Shown: positions 50,812-61,603 of the stretch, in pieces
Numbering within the stretch: position 1 is the first letter of the stretch
Layout: each line of letters begins with the position of its first letter
Source: Echeneis naucrates
Taxonomy: Eukaryota; Chordata; Actinopteri; Carangiformes; Echeneidae
Assembly: GCF_900963305.1 (NCBI RefSeq)
Contig: NC_042515.1
Coordinates: forward strand, 1,212,327 to 1,276,326
Direction: 5' to 3'
DNA length: 64,000 bases
Made by a program: the position numbers and the translations under genes
The notes under the pieces: generated by a model
The model's database searches: none
What the model saw: the letters and a program-made list of their open reading frames with translations, nothing else
Told to the model about the DNA's origin: nothing

Positions 50812-51712
50812 GTGAGTAACAGCGAAACCTTTGATCTGCAGTCTGACACCAGTGCTGTTCTACTCTATCATGACAAAAATGATTTGTGAGTTTTATAATA
50901 CTCGTACGCACTTTTCCTGCTTCAACCAATTTGTTCAATAGTTTACAAAACATGACTGAAATTAAACTGACAAAAGTGTCAGATGTGTTTGAAATAATTC
51001 TCACTTTGCCTTGTTGCAGCAGCTTTAGGACGGTTGGAAGGAGCAGACAATGAAAATTTGAACTCAAAAGATGAATGATTTTGTTCTTTGCTCTCTCAAA
51101 CTTTGATTGATTTAACAGATGAAAAGAGAATATGTAATATGTTGTACTTAAACTAAATTCTGCCAATCAAAATAAGAACTGCAATCATTCAGACTGACTG
51201 TCTTCCTTTCAGGCTTCAGTTGAATCTACAGGGTCTGATCTCATCACATATTTGTATTCGTTCAGCTGTTAATGTTGCAGATGACACTGAGCTTCAGTTT
51301 CTATTTTCTTTTATCTACTTTTCAAATTCTAGAAAACACTGATATATTTCTGGCACCTGAAAGTGACATAAAACAAGTTTGAGGGCTCATGATAAAAGAG
51401 TTTAACAGCGTGTAGTGAGGATGATGTAAGCACAAAGTCTGCAGTGCTGAGATGTGACTTGGCTGTGGTGTTCGTTCATTTATCTCACTCAGTGTGTTCC
51501 TGCCTCCTGGAGCTGTGCATGAGCTGGATTTCCGTAAAGAAAGTTGGGCCTCATTCAGAGTCCAGACTGAGATCATTGGCCTTGAAGTTCTGACCAGAAA
51601 CAGGTGTAGTGAGATTGGTCTGAAAAAAGACGCTTCCGTCATCAATAATCGCTGTGAATATCAAATGATTGAAGATATGTTATGTCTTCCGGTCTTTTTC
51701 AGCCCTGGAGAG

Positions 51713-53282
51713 ATGAACGTCTCATCTCCCAACGTGACTGTGGTTTTACAGAATCGAGACTCCTTCACTAAAGCTTTGACCAAGAACATGATTGTTGTGA
51801 TTATCAGCATCTCCATCAACTACATCTATGCAGGTCTCATCTTCACCTTCTGCAAACATCAGGTCTGACGTCTCCTCATGTCACCATAGACTTACTGAAC
51901 TTTGGGTTTGTCCAGAGCTGCACTAATGATCAAAAAGAAGCTGAAATGCAAAGTGGGCAGCACTGATTAGGAAACTCTTAAGTGTTGACCGTTTTTTTAT
52001 TCTAGGTAAATGGGACTGTTTGCTTTAAACTGGTCCAAACAATCAGTGACTCAACCGGAAGATAAACTTGTTGTAACTTCAGTTAAAAACATAATTCATC
52101 CAAACTCCATCCTGAGACTTCCCCTTGCAGATAGTCATGTATGTGATGTAGGATTTGTATTCATTCTGTTGAATTTAAAAATCTAATGATCATCAGGGGG
52201 CGACTTCACCGGCTGTTAAAAACAAGTCACTGTATTCAAGTTTATGGGAAAATGTCCCTCCTCCACCCTGATTTATCCAACACTATGTTCACTTTTTACA
52301 TGTTGGTCATTTTAATCAGGCTCGTAATTTGAGTTCTAAGTTAACATCAAGCTAAGTCAGGATGCAGTTGAGAAAATGGCACAGACAAAAAAGGAACACC
52401 TCATGCCACCTTTGAATACGTTTTTACTTTGAGCCTCACGTTGTGACCTCTGACCTTAAAGGTCCCTAATGGTCCTCAGATATTGTTCATGTCTTCCCTC
52501 CCGTCCAGATCTTCTACACGAATCCTCGGTATATCCTTTTCATTCACCTGGTCATCAACGACATGACTCAAGTGACTCTGACCGTCATCCTGTTCATCAT
52601 CAGCTACACCATCTACAAACTCAGCGTCTCCGTCTGCTGCATCTTCATCCTTCTTGCTCTGTTCACCACTGAGAACACCCCCCTGAATCTGGCCAGCATG
52701 GCGGTGGAGTGCTACATCGCCATCTGCCTCCCCCTTCGCCACGTGCAGATCTGCACCGTCAGCAGGACTCTGATGCTGATTGGTTTAATCTGGGCGACCA
52801 GCATGTTGTCTGTTCTTCCTGATCTCTTCGTCACCTTGGCCACAGAACCTCTGGACTTCTTCCACTCCCGGGTCTTCTGCCTCAGACAGACTGTCTTCCC
52901 CCACCCCCTCATCATCAGGAAGAGAGACTTATCCTACGCAGTGTTTCTGGTCATAGTTTTGTTTGTTATCATTTTTGTTTACTTCAGGATTCTGTTCACT
53001 GCAAAAACAGCTAGCAGAGATGCTAAAAAGGCCAGAAATACAGTCGTCCTCCATGGATTCCAGCTGCTGCTTTCTACAGCAAGCTATGCAACCCCCCAGT
53101 TAAAAGATGCTCTGCAGCACTGGTTCCCTGAGAATTACACCAACTCTCTCTTTGCTACCTATATTATAGTTCAGATTCTCCCACGATCCATCAGTCCAAT
53201 CATATATGGAATACGGGACAAAACCTTCAGGAGGTATCTGAAGAGATATCTGCTGTGTAAATTCAGTGAATCCAAAGAATAA
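51713..53282 (+). CDS. Odorant receptor, OR131-like, array A copy 4
   Basis: Coding exons 51713-51862 and 52509-53282 give 307 aa. The body follows copy 2 (RQTVFPHPLIIRKRDLSY), but the end of ECL3 and the start of span 7 read NSLFATYIIVQ, sharing ATYIIVQ with copy 1 where copies 2 and 3 have AYYIIVQ. The array homology stops at codon 297 or so: the tail is LLCKFSESKE in place of LLCTRSFQ, and the 3' flank is unrelated to the other copies. This marks the right edge of the duplication. The gene looks intact and may use a different poly(A) site. Confidence 0.89.
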
Positions 53283-54034
53283 AATCAGAAACCATAAAGA
53301 GGTGAAAAGAGCTCAAAGTTCATTCACTCCCACATTCAGCCAAGAACAATCTTTCCAACTGACAATGTTCAACATAAAATCCAAAAAAAATCCCAAAATT
53401 TTAAAAATCATTCACTTCAATACACTGTTCCATTGAAATGGGTGAAATTGGATAAGAAGTAAAAAAAAAAAAGAGAGAGAGAAACGATAACCATCCTGTT
53501 ATCTGAAGAGAAACTGTGCTGAAGGACCTTATACCTGTATTTTATCTAATGACCATCAGGGGCGACGCTACAAAACAGCACTTGACAAACTTACAGGTGA
53601 CATTACAGATGGCTGACAGTTGATTTTGTAATAAAATCATTTTCATAGCGGCTGCAGTTGAACCATTTCATGAGTATGAGAGTGACAGTGTCGTATTAAA
53701 AATAATGTTAAATACGAACGTCAGATGTTTCATACATGTTTTATTTTTCAGATCATTTTTTTTAACCCTAACATCTTCGGCGGCGCTAAAACGGTAACTG
53801 ATCAGAGTTCAAAACACTCAAATTATTTCCAAATCACAGACACACAGAGCTTCAGGCTGACTTAGGTCACCTGTTACTCAACCTTCTGTCATGTTCAGCA
53901 GATTAGTTAACGTTATAAGCCGAGTGACAGATCCATCAGCTGAGGTAGATGTTAAACTCACTAAATACTTAGATTCAACACAAAGCTGTCCGTCTTCACT
54001 CTTTCATTTATTCATCCTCTCCCTCTGATCTGTT

Positions 54035-54241
54035 TCCAGGTCACAGGGGTTCTGGAGCCGATCCCAGCTCACTCCGGGCGAGGGGCTGGGTCAACAGAGA
54101 CCAACAACCACTCAGACCTATGGACAGTTTAGAGTGAACCCAAACAGGATGCCTTCGGAGACTGCACACAGAAAGGCCGGGAACCGAACCCACCACCTTA
54201 TTGTGCAGCAACAGCATTAACCACTATGCCGCTTTGCCATC
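54035..54241 (-). mobile_element. tRNA-derived SINE, inverted
   Basis: On the minus strand it starts GGCAAAGCGGCATAGTGG, with an A-box-like TAGTGGTTAATGC and a B-box-like GGTTCGGTTCC. It goes on through GACAGTTT-type and CTCACTCCGGGCG-type (reverse) segments and ends near GGCTCCAGAACCCCTGTGAC. It belongs to the same family as the fragment at 37078-37200 but is more complete. It is diverged and probably old. Confidence 0.7.
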
Positions 54242-54820
54242 CAATAATGCAGCAGCTAAACAGAGCCGACACAATTCAATAGAATTTATTCGATTTCTCC
54301 ATTAATCCATGAAATAATCTATGTAATACTTGATTACAAAAACAACTGACAGATGCAACCCTAATTTACATAATTATGATGCAAGTGAAATGGGACAGAT
54401 TTCACAGTGACCTCGTGACTCTGCTTAAATTAAAACCATCACACTGCACTGGGACTCACATGAAGCAAGTCTGGAATCAGACACATACTGAAGATCACTA
54501 ACAGAGGTAGGACACTTTTTACAGTCAACACACTGTCACAAGATGGAAGATGTTTTTGTTATGTTTTTTGTTTTTTTTAATCCTATATTGAGCATAATCT
54601 AATTGGTCAACTATATTAGACATGAACTACATAAAAATTTTTTAAAAAATTCTAGATTCAAGATGTTTCCTGCAATGTGCACAGTAAAACTCAGAGATTA
54701 AACCACACAATGAAATTCTGCCTGACCGTTCTTACGCACCAGACAGGAATTTAAAGATAAGTGGGACAGAAGAGGGCGGCTATTTAATAAGAATAAATAT
54801 AGAAAGAAATAGAAAAAAAA

Positions 54821-54825
54821 GTGTA

Positions 54826-54855
<30 letters not shown>
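54821..54855. repeat. (TG)n(TA)n microsatellite
   Basis: A TG run followed by AT repeats, about 240 bp before receptor gene 5. Confidence 0.9.
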
Positions 54856-54856
<1 letters not shown>

Positions 54857-55097
54857 ATAATGTTTACGTCCCAATTATTTTTGTTAGAGTAAATTTTCAT
54901 TTTAGGCTCGTTAAAATGTAAATGAATTCTCTGTTAATTCCTTGAACTGTTGTTTTGTTACAATTGTGAAGGAAATTTGAGAATAAGATAAAGACAAAAC
55001 CAGAAATGTTTAAAGCTCTGAAAATTTGAATGCTTCACTGAAGTGCAGCTAAATGTCCCCTTCTAACAGAGACTGACAGGATCTTCAAACTGTCTCC

Positions 55098-56163
55098 ATG
55101 AATTCGTCTAACTATAATGTGTCTGCTGGCCTGAGTTATCGAGACTCTTTGAGCACAGCTGTGGCCAAAAATGTGATTGTTCTGGCTCTTGGCCTCAGCA
55201 TCAACTATATCAACGGCACACTGATTCATACCTTCAGAAAACACCAGGTCAGAATCCTTCTTTATTCCGTTTATTATCATTATTTAACGAACACTGCTCA
55301 TTATAAGGAGAGGAAAGATGTGAACAAACATGAGATTCTCCTTTTTTCCTCCCTTCCAGATATTTTATGTGAATCCTCGTTACATCCTGTTCATCCACCT
55401 GGTCCTGAATGATATGATCCAGCTCACTACAACCTTCAGCCTTTTTGTCTTTAGTTATGTCTTCTACAAAATTAACACTTTCTTCTGCTGCCTCATCATC
55501 ACCTCTGCCGTCTTCACCACCCTCAACACGCCATTAAATTTAGCCTTCATGGCGGTGGAGTGCTACATCGCCATTTGCCTGCCACTGCGACACGCTGAGC
55601 TGTGCACCATCAGAAGAACGTACATTCTGATTGGTTGGATTTGGGCCATGAGCGCCGCTACGACTCTGCCGGATGTGTTTATTATTGTGGCAACAGAGCC
55701 AGTGCAGTTATTTTATTCAACCATTTTTTGTGAGAGGGACAATTTGTTCAGACACCCTGTTAGTTTAAAAAAGAGGGATGTTTCCTACATCATTTATCTG
55801 GTCGTTGTTTGGCTCACACTCGTCTTCACTTACTTTAAGATCTTCTTTGCTGCTAAAACAGCTAAAGAGTCTAAATCAGGAGTACCACATGCAAAGAAGG
55901 CCAGAAATACAATCCTGCTTCATGGCTTTCAGCTTCTGCTGTGTATGTTAACCTATATAGCGCCTTTGTTAAAGAAGGCTCTGTTATTCTGGTTTCCAAA
56001 ATATAATGTTCACATCATCTTTGTTTGTTATGTCATCGTCCAGATCCTCCCCAGGTTTATCAGTCCGATGGTGTACGGTCTGAGAGACAACACTTTCAGA
56101 CAGCACCTGAGAAAGTACCTGCTGTGTACAGTGAGGCCGAGCATCAAACCGCTGTTTCAGTGA
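55098..56163 (+). CDS. Odorant receptor, OR131-like, array B copy 1 (gene 5)
   Basis: Coding exons 55098-55247 (donor CAG|GTCAGA) and 55360-56163 (acceptor CTTCCAG) give 317 aa; the intron is only 112 nt. The first exon is MNSSNYNVSAGLSYRDSLS plus span 1 (KNVIVLALGLSINYINGTL). Exon 2 has MAVECYIAICLPLRHAELC, a longer loop before span 6 (KESKSGVPHAKKARNT) than array A, and FISPMVYGLRDNTFRQHL after span 7. It is clearly paralogous to array A but a distinct subgroup. This first copy has its own upstream sequence. An acceptor at 55069 implies an untranslated exon in the unshared spacer. Confidence 0.9.
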
Positions 56164-57519
56164 AGCTAAGCTACTCAGTTATATAAATGCAAATTAACAC
56201 ACCCTACTAGAATCTATAAAATCGATAAATTCATTCAATTAACTGTTTTAGCCATTTGAGCATGCACCACAGTCTGCAGGCCACCGGATCCAGATTAATC
56301 TACTCATGTAAATGCATAATCTTTTACTTATTCTACAGGAATGGCACATCTGAACCAGGATATGACAATGATGATACAAAGATCTGCAATAAATTGAATG
56401 ACATACCAGAAGGTTTGGAGAGTGCCTCTATTAAAAAAGGTTTTTTTCCCTCCATTTACACTACAGATTAAACAATGAGACATTTTTTACTGTGAAGACT
56501 GAGAGGAGTTGAATATGAACACTAGTCCATCCCCTGGAGCCGTAAAAAAGTGAATAGTCATGGCTTAGTTCAGCATTGACACTCAGGCCAACCCTCAATT
56601 TTCTGATAAGGTTTCATTTCTCTAATCACCTAATATAAGTTTCGCTTCGGTCAATATGTCTAAAAGCTCATGAATCTGCCAAAATCGGGAATAGAAGAGC
56701 TGTTCCCCATTCCTTTAAATTTCATTGTACATTGTATATGATGACAATAAAAGCATTCTAATTCTAATGGATGGAGAACAGTGACGTGGATGTTCTGCTC
56801 AAATTACCAAGGAGTCTTTGTCAAAGCTGACTGAGCACTGTCACTTTTCACCGGGTTTTAAAACGCACAAAACACGAGCTGCTCCAACTACAATGAACAC
56901 CGACAAAGTGGATGGAGGTGCAAACCATCAGCTGCTCCACTCCATGTCCAGACCCAACAGAATAACCATAACAGAGTTCAGCAGGAGAAGAGATGAGAAC
57001 ACATCATAAAGAGAGAAAAGCTCCCTTTAACAAAAAAAAAAAAAAAAAAAAAAAAGGTGGTCACCATTATGATTATGGAACAATAATGAGAGCTGGTTAG
57101 GTGGTGGAGTTATTCTGTTTAACATAATAAAAATTATTAATACATCTTGTTATTTCCGTTGATGCTTCATGTTACATTTTGCATGTGTCCAAAAGACAAT
57201 CTTCGCTTCAAATCAGCAACAAGCTAATTGATTTGAGGGGGAAAAAAGAAGAAGAAGAAACTTCTAAACGATAATTATTTTATTTGGATTTCGCTCAGAC
57301 CTGTAAACGATTTCCCATTCTTGTTTACCTCTTTTGGCTCAAAGCCTTAGTTTACCAGGTGGGGGACGCTCATTACACAGTGAACAAATAGGTCTTTTTT
57401 TTAATCATGAAGTCATGCTCACTCACACAGAGGGATTTGACCATGACATCCATCACATTCTGTAGTAAAGCCTTGCCCTCCATTACATGAAGCCCTGATC
57501 TGACTCTGAACTCATTTCA

Positions 57520-57593
57520 TGTCTGAAGAGGCAGAGCGAGGAACATGATCTGAACGAGGGAGAGATTCTGACGTTTCTTCATGCATTGTATTG
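57520..57593 (+). other. Probable noncoding first exon of receptor gene 6
   Basis: A strong donor GTATTG|GTGAGTG ends at 57593, and the acceptor TTCTAACAG ends at 57908, 28 bases before the start codon. The same pair recurs for gene 7 (60173 and 60488). The 5' edge is unknown. Confidence 0.45.
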
Positions 57594-57936
57594 GTGAGTG
57601 TGTTTTTCTTATAATTTTTATGTTTGCAGAATTTAAACACTATTGAATATTTAAAGACATATTGGACACCACTACTGCACTAGTTCTTTAACAATTTTCT
57701 TAACTTACTAAACTGAGCATATCTTTCATTAAATTCAACGGCTATATTCATTTTAAAACACAATTTTTTAACAAAAGCAAAGCTGTTCATCAGAAAAGTA
57801 AAATTTCTGCAGCTGTCATGTTGTTAAAGCTGTTTCAATAATAATTTAAATCTCTGATGATAATTTGAATGCTTCACTGAAGTGCAGCTAAATGTCCCCT
57901 TCTAACAGAGACTGACAGGATCTTCAAACTGTCTCC

Positions 57937-59002
57937 ATGAATTCGTCTAACTATAATGTGTCTGCTGGCCTGAGTTATCGAGACTCTTTGAGCACAGCTG
58001 TGGCCAAAAATGTGATTGTTCTGGCTCTTGGCCTCAGCATCAACTATATCAACGGCACACTGATTCATACCTTCAGAAAACACCAGGTCAGAATCCTTCT
58101 TTATTCCGTTTATTATCATTATTTAACGAACACTGCTCATTATAAGGAGAGGAAAGATGTGAACAAACATGAGATTCTCCTTTTTTCCTCCCTTCCAGAT
58201 ATTTTATGTGAATCCTCGTTACATCCTGTTCATCCACCTGGTCCTGAATGATATGATCCAGCTCACTACAACCTTCAGCCTTTTTGTCTTTAGTTATGTC
58301 TTCTACAAAATTAACACTTTCTTCTGCTGCCTCATCATCACCTCTGCCGTCTTCACCACCCTCAACACGCCATTAAATTTAGCCTTCATGGCGGTGGAGT
58401 GCTACATCGCCATTTGCCTGCCACTGCGACATGCTGAGCTGTGCACCATCAGAAGAACGTATATTCTGATTGGTTGGATTTGGGCCATGAGCGCCGCTAC
58501 GACTCTGCCGGATGTGTTTATTATTGTGGCAACAGAGCCAGTGCAGTTATTTTATTCAACCATTTTTTGTGAGAGGGACAATTTGTTCAGACACCCTGTT
58601 AGTTTAAAAAAGAGGGATGTTTCCTACATCATTTATCTGGTCGTTGTTTGGCTCACACTCGTCTTCACTTACTTTAAGATCTTCTTTGCTGCTAAAGCAG
58701 CTAAAGAGTCTAAATCAGGAGTACCACATGCAAAGAAGGCCAGAAATACAATCCTGCTTCATGGCTTTCAGCTTCTGCTGTGTATGTTAACCTATATAGC
58801 CCATGAGATAATAAAGGCTGTGCTGTACTTGTTCCCTAAACATTATGTACATATAGTCTTTGTTTGTTATGTCATCGTCCAGATCCTCCCCAGGTTTATC
58901 AGTCCGATGGTGTACGGTCTGAGAGACAACACTTTCAGACAGCACCTGAGAAAGTACCTGCTGTGTACAGTGAGGCCGAGCATCAAACCGCTGTTTCAGT
59001 GA
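57937..59002 (+). CDS. Odorant receptor, OR131-like, array B copy 2 (gene 6)
   Basis: Coding exons 57937-58086 and 58199-59002 give 317 aa. It is almost identical to gene 5 except for a sharply bounded patch at 58801-58858. There, codons for the end of span 6, ECL3 and the start of span 7 read HEIIKAVLYLFPKHYVHIV, where gene 5 has PLLKKALLFWFPKYNVHII. The flanks of the patch are near-perfect matches. A conversion tract from a more distant paralogue is the simplest reading, and it changes the extracellular face, where ligand specificity could be affected. The frame is intact. Confidence 0.9.
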
Positions 59003-60099
59003 AGCTAAGCTACTCAGTTATATAGATGCAAATTAACACACCCTACTAGAATCTATAAAATCGATAAATTCATTCAATTAACTGTTTTAGCCATTTGAGC
59101 ATGCACCACAGTCTGCAGGCCACCGGATCCAGATTAATCTACTCATGTAAATGCATAATCTTTTACTTATTCTACAGGAATGGCACATCTGAACCAGGAT
59201 ATGACAATGATGATACAAAGATCTGCAATAAATTGAATGACATACCAGAAGGTTTGGAGAGTGCCTCTATTAAAAAAGGTTTTTTCCCTCCATTTACACT
59301 ACAGATTAAACAATGAGACATTTTTTACTGTGAAGACTGAGAGGAGTTGAATATGAACTCTAGTCCATCCCCTGGAGCCGTAAAAAAGTGAATAGTCATG
59401 GCTTAGTTCAGCATTGACACTCAGGCCAACTTTTCACCGGGTTTTAAAACGCACAAAAAACGAGCTGCTCCAACTACAATGAACACCGACAAAGTGGATG
59501 GAGGTGCAAACCATCAGCTGCTCCACTCCATGTCCAGACCCAACAGAATAACCATAACAGAGTTCAGCAGGAGAAGAGATGAGAACACATCATAAAGAGA
59601 GAAAAGCTCCCTTTAACCAAAAAAAAAAAAAAAAAGGTGGTCACCATTATGATTATGGAACAATAATGAGAGCTGGTTAGGTGGTGGAGTTATTCTGTTT
59701 AACATAATAAAAATTATTAATACATCTTGTTATTTCCGTTGATGCTTCATGTTACATTTTGCATGTGTCCAAAAGACAATCTTCGCTTCAAATCAGCAAC
59801 AAGCTAATTGATTTGAGGGGGAAAAAAGAAGAAGAAGAAACTTCTAAATGATAATTATTTTATTTGGATATCGCTCAGACCTGTAAACGATTTCCCATTC
59901 TTGTTTACCTCTTTTGGCTCAAAGCCTTAGTTTACCAGGTGGGGGACGCTCATTACACAGTGAACAAATAGGTCTTTTTTTTAATCATGAAGTCATGCTC
60001 ACTCACGCAGAGGGATTTGACCATGACATCCATCACATTCTGTAGTAAAGCCTTGCCCTCCATTACATGAAGCCCTGATCTGACTCTGAACTCATTTCA

Positions 60100-60173
60100 T
60101 GTCTGAAGAGGCAGAGCGAGGAACATGATCTGAACGAGGGAGAGATTCTGACGTTTCTTCATGCATTGTATTG
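60100..60173 (+). other. Probable noncoding first exon of receptor gene 7
   Basis: Same donor (GTATTG|GTGAGTG) as at 57593, with an acceptor ending at 60488, 28 bases before the start codon of gene 7. Confidence 0.45.
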
Positions 60174-60516
60174 GTGAGTGTGTTTTTCTTATAATTTTTA
60201 TGTTTGCAGAATTTAAACACTATTGAATATTTAAAGACATATTGGACACCACTACTGCACTAGTTCTTTAACAATTTTCTTAACTTACTAAACTGAGCAT
60301 ATCTTTCATTAAATTCAACTGCTATATTCATTTTAAAACACAATTTTTTAACAAAAGCAAAGCTGTTCATCAGAAAAGTAAAATTTCTGCAGCTGTCATG
60401 TTGTTAAAGCTGTTTCAATAATAATTTAAATCTCTGATGATAATTTGAATGCTCCACTGAAGTGCAGCTAAATGTCCCCTTCTAACAGAGACTGACAGGA
60501 TCTTCAAACTGTCTCC

Positions 60517-61603
60517 ATGAATTCGTCTAACTATAATGTGTCTGCTGGCCTGAGTTATCGAGACTCTTTGAGCACAGCTGTGGCCAAAAATGTGATTGTT
60601 CTGGCTCTTGGCCTCAGCATCAACTATATCAACGGCACACTGATTCATACCTTCAGAAAACACCAGGTCAGAATCCTTCTTTATTCCGTTTATTATCATT
60701 ATTTAACGAACACTGCTCATTATAAGGAGAGGAAAGATGTGAACAAACATGAGATTCTCCTTTTTTCCTCCCTTCCAGATATTTTATGTGAATCCTCGTT
60801 ACATCCTGTTCATCCACCTGGTCCTGAATGATATGATCCAGCTCACTACATCCTTCAGCCTTTTTGTCTTTAGTTATGTCTTCTACAAAATTAACACTTT
60901 CTTCTGCTGCCTCATCATCACCTCTGCCGTCTTCACCACCCTCAACACGCCATTAAATTTAGCCTTCATGGCGGTGGAGTGCTACATCGCCATTTGCCTG
61001 CCACTGCGACACGCTGAGCTGTGCACCATCAGAAGAACGTACATTCTGATTGGTTGGATTTGGGCCATGAGCGCCGCTACGACTCTGCCGGATGTGTTTA
61101 TTATTGTGGCAACAGAGCCAGTGCAGTTATTTTATTCAACCATTTTTTGTGAGAGGGACAATTTGTTCAGACACCCTGTTAGTTCAAAAAAGAGGGATGT
61201 TTCCTACATCATTTATCTGGTCGTTGTTTGGCTCACACTCGTCTTCACTTACTTTAAGATCTTCTTTGCTGCTAAAGCAGCTAAAGAGTCTAAATCAGGA
61301 GTACCACATGCAAAGAAGGCCAGAAATACAATCCTGCTTCATGGCTTTCAGCTTCTGCTGTGTATGTTAACCTATATAGCGCCTTTGTTAAAGAACGCTC
61401 TGTTACTCTGGTTTCCAAAATATAATGTTCACATCATCTTTGTTTGTTATGTCATCGTCCAGATCCTCCCCAGGTTTATCAGTCCGATGGTGTACGGTCT
61501 GAGAGACAACACTTTCAGACAGCACCTGAGAAAGTACCTGCTGTGTACAGTGAGGCCGAGCATCAAACCCTGGACTACGGTTAAAATCACATTGCCTAAC
61601 TAG
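60517..61603 (+). CDS. Odorant receptor, OR131-like, array B copy 3 (gene 7)
   Basis: Coding exons 60517-60666 and 60779-61603 give 324 aa. It follows gene 5 with a few substitutions (TTSFSLF, HPVSSKKRD, PLLKNALLLWF). The duplication edge lies inside the last codons: after RPSIKP the tail becomes WTTVKITLPN instead of LFQ, read from unrelated flanking sequence. The 3' untranslated region is therefore unlike that of genes 5 and 6. The membrane core and the MAVECYIAICLPLR and ISPMVYGLRD motifs are intact, so the gene is probably functional. Confidence 0.9.

Larger units (their letters stand above)
42463..53255 (+). repeat. Tandem array A: about 3.35-kb receptor unit
   Basis: The unit runs from receptor exon 2 through its 3' flank, a long shared spacer, an upstream exon and the next coding exon 1. 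Exon 2 starts lie at 42403, 45813, 49160 and 52509, so the periods are 3410, 3347 and 3349 bp. The extra 63 bp in the first spacer (about 44822-44885) are bounded by direct repeats TTGAAGTT, so later copies share a 63-bp deletion. Spacers differ at only a few scattered bases by eye, which implies recent expansion. Homology ends inside the last exon of copy 4, at about 53257. Confidence 0.92.
53283..55097. other. Spacer between the two receptor arrays
   Basis: AT-rich sequence with no supportable exon. It contains a SINE (54035-54241), a (TG)n(TA)n microsatellite (54821-54855) and a short match to the dispersed 'ACCATCAGGGGCGAC' repeat at about 53547. The last 70 bp match the sequence before receptor copies 6 and 7. 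An acceptor TTCTAACAG ends at 55069, so gene 5 likely has an untranslated exon in this spacer, not located. Confidence 0.6.
55025..61569 (+). repeat. Tandem array B: 2.6-2.8-kb receptor unit
   Basis: Three near-identical units carry receptor genes 5-7, with start codons at 55098, 57937 and 60517 (spacing 2839 and 2580 bp). The difference is an indel of about 250 bp: sequence at about 56593-56844 is present after gene 5 but absent after gene 6. That extra piece ends with GACAATAAAAGCATTC and a TTCTAA repeat, like a LINE 3' tail. Homology begins near 55025 and stops inside the last codons of gene 7 at about 61569. Confidence 0.9.

Noticed and set aside
56256-56471. A 71-aa frame after gene 5, repeated after gene 6 (59095-59316)
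   Set aside because: It lies in the shared 3' flank, its end differs between copies, and it resembles no known domain. It is probably 3' untranslated or spacer sequence.
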